A program made the translations under genes and the position numbers. Shown here in pieces: positions 54,485-64,000 of a stretch of DNA of 64,000 bases. The DNA lies in NCBI GenBank assembly GCA_028641055.1, contig CM054058.1:502465919-502529918 (forward strand), read 5' to 3'. The number at the start of each line of letters is the position of its first letter. Within the stretch, counting starts at the first letter, position 1. Origin of the DNA: Alopecurus myosuroides (lineage: Eukaryota > Streptophyta > Magnoliopsida > Poales > Poaceae). Under the pieces are notes generated by a model. The model did not search any database and was not told where the DNA came from. It was given only the letters and a program-made list of their open reading frames with translations.

Positions 54485-57042
54485 CCGCCCGCTCACCCAG
54501 ATCTGACTTTTCTTATGGGATGGGGGAGGAAGACTGATGTTCGGTGGGTGGAGTGACGCGAAGAGAGAGGGGAGGGAGGAGATATGGGGGATTATATGGG
54601 CGAGGGTTCAGGCCGCCCCCATCGTTCTCCATCACTACCGCCCGCTCACCATGATCTGACTCTGCTTATGGGATGGGGGAGGAAGACGTATGTTCGGTGG
54701 GTGGAGTCACGCGAAGAGCGAGGGGAGGGAGGAGATATGGGGGATTATATGGGCGAGGGATCAGGTGATCTGCCCCGGGGAGGGGACCCGATTAAGATTC
54801 TTTCCATCTAGATGGACGGTCCAAGGAAATACTCGCTGCCCTAGGTACATGAACACCATCCCATTTTTTCTCTGTAGCTCTTTCTTTTCGTTGCCAAAAA
54901 ATGATAATGCTACCATTTCCGGTTTGTGGATTTTACACTCGTCGCCCAAGTAAATTTCATAATTAATTTCAAAGAAAAGCAAATGCTAATATGGAAAGTT
55001 CACCGGTAGCTAAGAGATGTTGAACCTAACAAACAAAACATAGATATAGAGAGATTGAGATCCTTCGATGTGGAATGAAAAACTCTAAAATTTAAAGGAG
55101 AGACAAACGTGCCCAGATTGATTTCGCTTTTTCCTCAATTTACCAAACATATGTGAGAATTCAATTATAGGATTTTTGGATATTTCTCTATGGGTCCTCT
55201 TCCCTTGCAGCCTGATTTTTGGATGACTTGCCATAACTTGTTTGCCAAAATGATGATATTACCATTTTCGGTTTGTGGATTGTGCAGTTGCCACCTAAGA
55301 AAATTTAATAATCAAGAAGAACAACAAAATCTAAGATGAAAAGTTCACCGGTAGCCAATATAAGAGATCTTGAATCAAACATGCAAAATAGAAATATAGA
55401 GCTTGTGATCCAGGAATGAAAGTGTTGGAAATTAAAGGGGGAGATGGGGCGCGAAGATTTTTTTCGTCTTTCCCTTGAGTGGTCCAAATTATCTTGGAAA
55501 TGGATGACATTTCCCTATGGGTCCTTTAATCTCATCCCCGATTTTGGCTGAATTTCCATATCTTGTCGTCTAGAATTCCTCGCTGCCCTAGGTACGTGGC
55601 CACCGTCCCCTTTTTTTCAGCCGCGACACTTTCTTTTTCGTTGCCAAAAAAAGTTATGATTCTACCATTTCCAGTTTGTGGATTGTACACTCGTCGCCCA
55701 AACAAATTTCATAATTAGTTTTCAAAGAAAAACAAATGCTAATATGGAAAGTTCACCGATAGCTAAGAGAGATTGACCCAACAAGCAAAACATAGATATA
55801 GAGAGCTTGAGATCCTTCAATGTGGAATGAAAAAGCTCTGGAATTTAAGGGGGAGACGAAAGCGCCCGGATTGATTTCGCTTCTCTCTCAATTTACCCGA
55901 CATATCTAAGGAGAGTGGATTATAGGGTATTCGTATATTCCTCTATGGGTCCCCTTCCCTTGCGGTCCGGATTTTGGATGACTTTCCATAGCTTGTTTGA
56001 CGAAATGATGATGTTACCATTTTACGTTTGTGGATTGTGCATCGTTGCCCAAGAAAATTTTATAATCTAGAAGAACAACAAAATATAAGATGGAAAATTC
56101 ACGGGTAGCTAATATAAGAGAGCTTGAACCCAACAAGCAAAATATAAATATAGAGCTTGAGATTCTTGGACGTGGAATGAAAGCTCTGGAAATCATAGGA
56201 GGGATAGGGGACGCGAATATTTCTTTTGCCTTTCCCTCGAGTGACCCGCCGTATCTTAGAAAACATGACATCTTCTTATGGATCCTCTCACCTCATGCCC
56301 CAATTCTGGACATAGCTTGTCTCCTAGAATCGTTCTAGACAATTGTTTCCTTGCATATAAACTACACATGGTAAATAATAATATGAGGGAGGGAATTCTC
56401 CATGTTTTGCACTGTTCTTTCTAGGGGGTAAAGGGAGGATCATTTTCGAGCCAGGATTATAGAATAAAAAATAATAATAAACACATACAATTAGTCGTTG
56501 TCGCATCCGGTCGTCGGGGTGATGAATGAAAAATGGAAGCTCGGATCTGACTATAGGGCAAACAACGGATTTAACCACGAGGATGATAGTTCAAAGATAA
56601 GTGAAACTCACCAAGACGATGACAGAGGACCAGATCCAGACTACAACCATCGAGAGAATGATGATGGCGACATTTTTTTAGATCTGGTCTTGCTAGCGAA
56701 AAAATATTGCCTTCCTCATCCTCTTGATAGTTCCTGTGGTACGCAAAAAGGTTGACATGGATCACTTCATGCGGTACAAATCTAGGTACATGGATGTCGA
56801 ATAAGGAATCATCGATGTTTCGTCGAGGTAACAAGGGAGGGACAATTATTCAAAGAATAATCATAGGAATAAGAGGGTTGTAAAAGGAGTGGAAAACAGA
56901 GAGAGGTCGGCCATGGTGGAGGAGAAATCTTTGGGACGAAAGAGCTATTCTCCTGGGTGTCTATGATTCCATCATTATACAAATAATAAGTACGTACTAT
57001 GGATTATTGGCGCATCTTTCCATCGGAAGACACGGGAAGGTT

Positions 57043-57140
57043 GGAGACTGGATCTGCACCAACCTCCCAATCCTTGCGCCGTTCTCGCTCGGAACGCCTC
57101 GCCGTTGTTGCCATTGTCGCTGTCGCCGCCACCGTTCTCC
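57043..57140 (-). pseudogene. ELF4-like 5' fragment, unit 3
   Basis: It begins MENGGGDSDNGNNGEAF; a one-base deletion after that shifts the frame. Homology ends at the common breakpoint, before the ELF4 domain. Confidence 0.7.
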
Positions 57141-59547
57141 ATCACTATATCCCACTCACCCTTATCTGACTCTGCTTACGGGAGGGGGAGGAAGACAGAT
57201 GTTCACTGGGTGGAGTCACGCAAAGAGCGAGGGGAGGGAGAAGATTTGGGGGGATTATATGGGCGAGGGGACAGGCGGTCAGGCCAGGGGGGACCCGCTT
57301 GAGATCCTTTCCATGTGGATGGACGGTCCCGGGAATTGCTCGTTGCCCTAGGTACATGGCCACCATCCCCCTTTTTCTACGGACTCTTTCTTTTCGTTGC
57401 CACAAAAATGATGATGCTTCCATTTTCGGTTTGTGGATTTTACACTCGTCGCCCAAGTGAATTTCATAATTCATTTTCAAAGAAAAGAAAATGCTAATAT
57501 GGAAAGTTCATCGGTAGCTAAGAGAGGTTGAACCTAAAAAGGCAAACATAGATATAGAGAGATTGAGATCCTTCGATGTGGAATGAAAAGCTCTAAAATT
57601 TAAAGGAGGGACAAACGCGCCTAGATTGATTTCGCTTTTCCCTCAATTTACCAAACATATGTGAGATTGAATTATAGGATTTTTGGATATTTGTCTATGG
57701 GTCCTCTTCCCTTGCAGCCCGACTTTTGGATGACTTGCCGTAACTTGTTTGCCAAAATGATTATATTACCATTTTCGGTTTGTGGATTGTGCAGTTACCA
57801 CCCAAGAAAATTTAATAATCAAGAAGAACAACAAAATCTAAGATGAAAAGTTCACCGGTAGCCAACATAATAGAGCTTGAATCAAACATGCAAAATAGAA
57901 ATATAGATCTTGCAATCCGGGAATGAAAGTGTTGGAAATTAAAGGGGGAGATGGGGCGCGAAGATTTCTTTCGTATTTCCCTTAAGTGGTCCAAATTATC
58001 TTGGAAATGGATGACATTTCCCTATGGGTCCTTTAATCTCATCCCCGGTTTTGGCTGAATTTCCATATCTTGTCGTCTAGAATTCCTCACTGCCCTATGT
58101 ACGTGGCCACCATCCCCTTTTTTCATCCGCGACACTTTCTTTTTTGTTGCCAAAAAAAGTTATGATTCTACCATTTCCGGTTTGTGGATTGTACACTCGT
58201 CGCCCAAACAAATTTCATAATTAGTTTTCAAAGAAAAACAAATGCTAATTTGGAAAGTTCACCGATAGCTAAGAGAGATTGACCCAACAAGCAAAACATA
58301 GATATAGAGAGCTTTAGATCCTTCAATGTGGAATGAAAAATCTCTGGAATTTAAGGGGGAGACGAAAGCGCCAGGATTGATTTCGCTTCTCTCTCAATTT
58401 ACCCGACATATCTAAGGAGAGTGGATTATAGGGTATTCGGATATTCCTCTATTGGTCCTCTTCCCTTGCGGTCCGGCTTTTGGATGACTTTCCATAGCTT
58501 GTGTGACGAAATGATGATGTTACCATTTTCGGTTTGTGGATTGTGCATCGTTGCCCAAGAAAATTTCATAATCTAGAAGGACTACAAAATATAAGATGGA
58601 AAATTCACCGGTAACTAATATAAGAGAGCTTGAACCAAACAAGAAAAATATAAATATAGAGCTTGAGATTCTTGGACGAGGAATGAAAGCTCTGGAAATT
58701 ATAGGAGGGATAGGGGACACGAAGATTTCTTTCGCCTTTCCCTCGAGTGACCCGACGTATCTTAGAAAAGATAACATCTTATTATGGATCCTCTCACCTC
58801 ATGCCCTGATTTTGGACATAGCTTGTCTCCTAGAATCGTTCTAGATAATTCTTTCCTTGCATATAAACTAAACATGGTAAATGATAATATGAGGGAGGGA
58901 ATTTGCCATGTGTTGCACTGTTCTTTCTAGGGGGATAAAAGGAGGATCAAATTTTCAAGCTAGGATTATAGAATAAAAAATAATAATAAGCACATAAAAT
59001 TGGTCGTTGTCACATCTGGTCGTCGGGGTGATGAATGAAGGATGGAAGCTCAGATCTAAACATAGGGGAAACAACGGATTTAACCACGAGGATGATAGTT
59101 CAAAGATAATTTAAACTCACCAAGACGATGACGGAGGACCAGATCTAGACTACAACCATCGAGAGGATGATGATGGCGACCTTTTTTTAGATCTGGTCTT
59201 GCTAGCGAAAATATATTGCTTTCCTCATCCTCTTGATAGTTCATGTGGTAGCAAAAAGGTTGACATGGATCACTTCATGCGGTACAAATCTAGGTATATG
59301 GATGTCGAAGAAGCATCCTTGATGTTTCGCTGAGGTAACAAGGGAAGGACAATTATTCAAAGCATAATCGGAGGGATAAGAGGGTTGTAAGAGGAGTGGA
59401 AATAGAGAGAGGCGGGCCATGGTGGAGGAGTAATCTTTTGAACGGAAGAGCTATTCGCGTGGGTGTCTATGATTCCATCATTATACAAATAATAAGTACA
59501 TACTATTGATTATTGGCGCATCTTTCCATCGGAAGACAAGGGAAGGT

Positions 59548-59649
59548 TGGAGACTGGATCTGCACCAACCTCCCAATCCCTGCGCCGTTCTCGCTCGGGA
59601 ACACGTCGCCGCCGTTGCCGTCGTCACTACCGCCACCACCGTTCTCCAT
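59548..59649 (-). pseudogene. ELF4-like 5' fragment, unit 4
   Basis: It begins MENGGGGSDDGNGGDVFPSE and remains in frame through ENGAGIGRLVQ before diverging. It ends at a stop about 17 codons further on. The ELF4 domain is absent, so at most a ~48-residue peptide could be made. Confidence 0.7.
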
Positions 59650-59799
59650 CACTACAGCCCACTCGCCCTGATCTGACTCTTCTTACGAGAGGGGGGAGGA
59701 ACACGGATGTTCAGTGGGTGGAGTCACGCAAAGAGCGAGGGGAGGGAGGAGATTTTTGGGGGGGGGGGGGGTATATGGGCGAGGGGTCTCAATGAAAAC

Positions 59800-60354
59800 C
59801 ATGGAAAAAAATAGCACGCTATTTCAGCGCTAATAGCATGATATAGCATATCTGGAGGGTCCACGCTATATTTTAACACTTTTTCTCGCTATTGCGCTAT
59901 TCACGAAATAGCATGCTATATCATGCTAAAACAGCGTAATGTTATAGGGCGTTATTAATTTTTTCACACTATTGGGCCAAACGCCCGAGTTTTCCATCTT
60001 AGGAAAAAGAAAAGTTGCTTCATGTTTTTCATGGCGATAAAAAACAATCGTCAATATGAAATCGCTAAGTTTATAATTCCGAATAAGTAATTTATACCGT
60101 GTTATTTCTCCGTGTGATGTTAATGTTAGGATCTAACAACTTGCATAATAATTTTTTTTGTGATTATACATATGTTGTTATGACATGTTTATACTACATC
60201 ATTTATTCTTGTTGAAATCCTTCAAATTTTGAGATATATTTGATAATTATTTCAAAACGCTATTTCGATATAGCACGCTATTATCACGATATATTTTCCA
60301 TAGCATCTGGAGGAGGCTTCCGCTATTTCTCATAGCACGCTATTTTTTCCCTTG
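59800..60354. mobile_element. hAT-like non-autonomous element, 555 bp
   Basis: The ends are CATGGAAAAAAATAGCACGC and, inverted, CAAGGGAAAAAATAGCGTGC. ATGAAAAC (8 bp) flanks both sides (59792-59799, 60355-60362). An 8-bp duplication and CA-starting TIRs indicate the hAT superfamily. ATAGCACGCTAT/ATAGCGTGC motifs recur inside. No transposase frame. Confidence 0.75.
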
Positions 60355-60362
60355 ATGAAAAC

Positions 60363-60520
60363 TTGTAGTTCAAGGGGTAGTCCACTATTCAAGTTGTGAA
60401 CTAGTGTAGCATAATGTTCTAAGTGAAAGTTCAACTTAAGAGTCTCCACTAAACACAGGTATATAAACAATATTTTGGAACTGAGATCATGAGATATGCT
60501 AATGACATTTTATGGGGGAT
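60363..60520 (+). mobile_element. Copia internal 3' remnant with polypurine tract
   Basis: Decayed sequence ends in TATGGGGGAT (60511-60520), directly before the LTR start. The rest of the internal region is missing. Confidence 0.5.
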
Positions 60521-61467
60521 TGTTGAAATTTATATGGTCCTCACATACCTAGCCCAACTAAGCTTAATAAAATCCTGAAATTGTCATGACCCATTCATGA
60601 ATAATAAAAGTGGAGGGTGGGACTAAAGTTTAGTCCCATATTGCTAGTTTGGAGAGGATGAAACCACCTTATAAGGTGGGACATTCTAGCTCATGTATGA
60701 GTTGGCAAGGCAAGAGGAGAGGTGTGCCACACACGCGCTCCTCCTCCGTCGCCCGCCTCGCCTCGTCACGACGCGACGCGGTTTGCAGGAATGAGCCGAG
60801 CCGAGAGCGTTTATTTTGTCGGTTGGGAAAACTTAATGAGTCATTAAGTTGGTAATTAAAGGACGCATTAATTCCTAAACCATTTTCGTTTCCTTTTGGA
60901 TCATGGAACCGAACCGACTCGGACGTGGAGTTACGCCCACGTCTCTCTCAGCCTGTAGTATAAACACGCGCATACGGTAAACCCTAGCCGCAACTTCGTC
61001 ATATAGTTTCACAGCGTTCCAAAGCACCACGCCGTCAATCAATCCTTCTCCATTATTCCTTCCTGCGTGCACCGCCAGAAGGGACAGCAGGCCTCCGGAA
61101 CCCCGCCTCTTGTGATCCTGTACGGGAGAGGGACGATCAAGTTTTTGGGGAGCGCACTCGCGCGACTGCTGACGGCGACTACTTCCCCAACGACGATTTC
61201 TTCCCCGACCTCGGCAACCTCTTCATCGATGACATGGGCGACAACATGGACAGCACCGCAGCTGATGCCGCTGCCGCTGCACCGTACATATCTCTCTTCT
61301 TTCTGTACGAGATTTTACTGCAATTTCTGTGCCTAGTTTTTGCTGTAGATTGGATATGTTCATCTATTGTACTAGATATTTGCATGCTTAGTATAATTGC
61401 TACTGTCATGATTTACTTGATGCTATTTCGGATTAAATCATATGCAGAATTGGTTATATATTCAACA
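60521..61467 (+). repeat. 3' LTR of a Copia-type element
   Basis: It begins TGTTGAAATTTATATGG after a polypurine tract and ends GGTTATATATTCAACA, with 7-bp inverted ends TGTTGAA/TTCAACA. A TATA-like GTATAAACACGCG (60958-60970) is followed by an AAACCCTAGCCGC leader. Length 947 bp. The ORFs within it have no known domain. Confidence 0.65.
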
Positions 61468-62556
61468 TAAGACATGTATGATGTACTAAGTCACTGCTCC
61501 CCCAACTTGTGACATACATAGGGAGATAGTTATGCACCCTGTCAGGGCAATGAATGTCTTTGCATTCCATTGTCAAGTATTTCTGACTTGACACCTTAGT
61601 TTGAAAATCCTTTGCGTGGACATTTTCCAATTAATAATTGCGTCTTTCATAACTTGCTCGTCGGGATACATAGCACCCGACGCAATGTTGTTCTGCTAAT
61701 ATTGCTAGGCAGAATCATGCCCATTTTTCACGTTCATTGAAGATGAGAGGCTGTGATTCCATAATGCAGGATTAGGCATCTCCTATGTGTTTTCTTCTTC
61801 AACCAACTCATCCGAATTATCGGCATGACCACTATGACCATATGTGTCTTTATCCAGCAATCAGATTCTGCATGTGCCCGTAAATCTCGTCAGTATCTGC
61901 ATCACCACTATCATAACCATCGTCATCTCCTATTACTACATGACCGTTCTGTCATGATTTGTAACCATCACATCTAACATTTGACATAGAATTTGACATA
62001 TCATAACCTTCACTGCTCTGTCCGGGGTCGTACGCACCCTCACCTTTAGGGGCACTAAGTTCCTTCAGGACCAGAATCAGTAGGGCGGCATGATTAACTC
62101 GCCTGCTTACGCAACCTTGTAACCAGCGCACCCACCGAGAGTCCCTCTCTATGTGCCTAAAGTAAAAGTAAGGATTTGAACTAGACTGGGTCCATTATGT
62201 ATAAACAACTACGGTGTATGTTTCAGTAATTAGGCCAAAAACTTCGTGCCAACCAGTCGACTAACGCACCATGTTTGAGGGGCATCCAGTGGCACCTCTT
62301 ATTCTTAAACTCACCCATATCAGCTCCAAACTCTAGTGCTAAGACACTACCAGACACGTAGAAAAATAACGAACTCCACTAATTCAAACATCTCTGTTGA
62401 GCTAAAAAAAAAAATATTCAGCATCGTTAACAATATTCAACCTATAATATTTCATCATACCCAACTAATAATTACTACCGGACTAACTACACATTCGTAC
62501 AACTACATATCGGATATCTGAAAATAAAACCACATGTCACACATCGCTAAAAACTA
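61468..62556. other. Unassigned, possible transposon exon remnant
   Basis: On the minus strand 62050-61860 reads GAYDPGQSSEGYDMSNSMSN and, after a stop, GDDDGYDSGDADTDEIYGHM. This acidic sequence could be the N-terminal part of a decayed transposase or host protein. No ends are recognised. Confidence 0.25.
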
Positions 62557-62637
62557 CTCCCTCTTTTTCTAAATGTAAGACGTTGGGGGAGTTCAAATTT
62601 CACTCCACCAACGTTTTATATTTAGGAGCAGAGGGAA
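62557..62637. mobile_element. Stowaway-like MITE, 81 bp
   Basis: CTCCCTCTTTTTCTAAATGTAAGACGTT and its imperfect complement AACGTTTTATATTTAGGAGCAGAGGG(A)A, flanked by TA (62555-62556, 62638-62639). It is more diverged than the other two Stowaways. Confidence 0.75.
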
Positions 62638-62639
62638 TA

Positions 62640-63349
62640 GATACCAAAATATGAAACTATATATCTGCATGCATCTAAAAATATAACTATATACACGCGC
62701 CACTATAAACTTAACACCTAAATATGTAACAATATATTCGCATATATCTACCAAAATGACAGATCTAATGGCGGTTGAATCTTATCATTGAAGCGTGAAA
62801 AAGCAACTATGTCCACCGGCCTGGAGTCACCGGAGCACCACCACCACAACCATGCAGTCCGCCACCGCCAGCACAAGCTATCCCATAATGAGATCGAGAG
62901 TTCTCTTGACTTCCATAACCCCTTAAGACCGAATCACGGTGGAAATTCAGCAAGAAATCGGCTAAAAAATACATATGAAATTGTTTTGTGCCGCCTTCGA
63001 GGGAGAAGAAAGAAAGAAGGAGGGAGGAAAGAAGAGGAAGAAAAGGCGTCGCCCTACGGTTAATCTGCACAAAGTCGGGGTTGTCGCGCCCGACTGGCTA
63101 ACCGGGATGGCCGATTTCTGGCCACGCACCACCGACCGCCAGAGCGTCGGCGTGGCTCAGCCACTCGTCAGCTTCCACGTGGTCGAGCGGGGCCTATTGG
63201 CTTCACGTCGACCAACAGGATCCAATCGTGATATGATGTATTATTTTTTTTAAAAAAAAACTCAAAAACTTGTATCATTCTCGAATTAATTTAGAAAAAA
63301 CGTATTATTTTTTTAAAAAAATAGCCAACCCAGCAAAAGAGAGCTTTAC
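62640..63349. other. No recognisable feature
   Basis: Short purine-rich (GAAGAAAGAAAGAAGG) and GC-rich stretches; frames of up to 92 codons without domains. Confidence 0.3.
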
Positions 63350-63352
63350 TTA

Positions 63353-63667
63353 GGCCCCGTTTGTTTCTAGAGTCTTTCTAGGGATTGGTGGGGATAATCC
63401 CTTCCTAATCCCAAATCCCCACATATTATCACAATGACATTTGTTTCTAGAGTATTTGACAGGTATTATCCCCACATTTCCCCGCAAATCCCCTAGAATT
63501 CCCTAAACTCTAGTGTATTTTTCTCAATGTCCATTACACTACCCCTACCTAGTGGATTGGGGATATATGGGGATTTGATGGGATTGGGTGAAGGTGGGGT
63601 TTTCACCCAATCCCTATGGGGATTATACCTACTAATCCCCTAGAAAACACTAGAAACAAACAGGGCC
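63353..63667. mobile_element. Tourist (Harbinger-type) MITE, 315 bp
   Basis: It starts GGCCCCGTTTGTTTCTAGAG and ends CACTAGAAACAAACAGGGCC, which are inverted repeats. TTA flanks both sides (63350-63352, 63668-63670). The interior is rich in GGGGAT/ATCCCC pairs. Confidence 0.9.
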
Positions 63668-63670
63668 TTA

Positions 63671-64000
63671 GAAAAAAAAAATGCAAAACAGAGCTTGAGC
63701 TATCGTGTCACAAAAACGCTCCCGCATATATCGTACTGCACGCCACGACGACACTCGAGGCGTGACATCTGGGTTTCTAGGAATCTGCCAAGTGAACTCC
63801 ATGCCGCAGGCTCGGCAGGCCGGGCGGCCGTCCGTCGTAGGCGCACGACGAAGTGCACACCTGTTCTTTCTCTCAAAGAAAGGAAACTCACGCGCGCGCC
63901 ACACGCAGGGGGGATCACGTTGCACGGCCCGGGGCTGGACCACACCGGCCAGCTGCACTGCGTTACTAGCTCTGCGGAGGCCCGGAGCAGTTTTTTTCAA
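63671..64000. other. No recognisable feature
   Basis: A minus-strand frame (64000-63668) is open to the window edge but shows no domain and ends in a Phe run from a poly-A tract. It could be coding in a gene outside the window. Confidence 0.25.

Larger units (their letters stand above)
52634..59790. repeat. Tandem array of the 5' end and upstream region of the ELF4-like gene
   Basis: Four units begin with the 5' coding end: the gene itself (52634-52725), then 54388, 57051 and 59558. Each is followed by the same upstream series: CTGATCTGACT, GAGTCACGC(A/G)AAGAGCGAGGGGAG, CTAGGTACGTGGCCACC, GGTTTGTGGATT, then ACACATACAATTGGTCGTTG. Units 2 and 3 are about 2.6 kb. Inside each, a segment starting at the CTAGGTACGTGGCC box occurs twice, 745-746 bp apart (54841/55586 and 57352/58098). 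Unit 4 is cut at the hAT insertion. Confidence 0.85.

Overview
The window looks like a gene-poor, transposon-rich stretch of a grass nuclear genome, most likely Triticeae (wheat, barley, rye or Aegilops). The reasons are Angela/WIS-type Copia LTRs, Triticeae-type Gypsy LTRs, CACTA ends (CACTAGTAG, CACTACGGG), Stowaway and Tourist MITEs, a Helitron, and spliced host genes. The species assignment rests on remembered repeat families; no search was run.

Layout. 1-761: 3' end of an unrecognised charged ORF, then a Harbinger-like terminus. 1.86-5.85 kb: two decayed copies of a DEDDy 3'-5' exonuclease gene associated with CACTA ends. 6.2-29.6 kb: nested retroelements. These are a minus-strand LTR-type repeat, a worn Copia, the 3' part of a plus-strand Gypsy with its LTR, a minus-strand Gypsy without its reverse transcriptase or integrase, a Copia split by a 4.3-kb solo LTR with a perfect 5-bp target duplication, and a 2-kb Copia-type LTR.

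29.6-45.5 kb: a tandem family of secreted pectin-methylesterase/invertase-inhibitor-like proteins. Two copies are open (31245-31772, 43334-43882), one is frameshifted (44916-45467), and a fourth survives only as promoter. Between copies 1 and 2 lies a 9.3-kb Helitron (33541-42847) whose empty site is preserved beside copy 3. Inside it is a full-length Copia (34716-39860) with LTRs that look identical, a CTTGT target duplication, and a gag-pol frame broken by a single TAG.

48.2-59.8 kb: the most gene-like part. A small three-exon minus-strand gene of unknown function has a Stowaway MITE just after its stop codon. Beyond it are a roughly 310-bp inverted repeat and an intact single-exon ELF4-like (circadian/flowering) gene. 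Upstream of that gene, its promoter and first ~30 codons are repeated three more times as 5' fragments. 59.8-64 kb: an hAT-like element, a Copia 3' LTR, a Stowaway and a Tourist MITE.

The genes do not form a pathway. The plausible functional units are the ELF4-like gene (nuclear, evening complex), the two inhibitor-like genes (cell wall or apoplast) and the unknown spliced gene.
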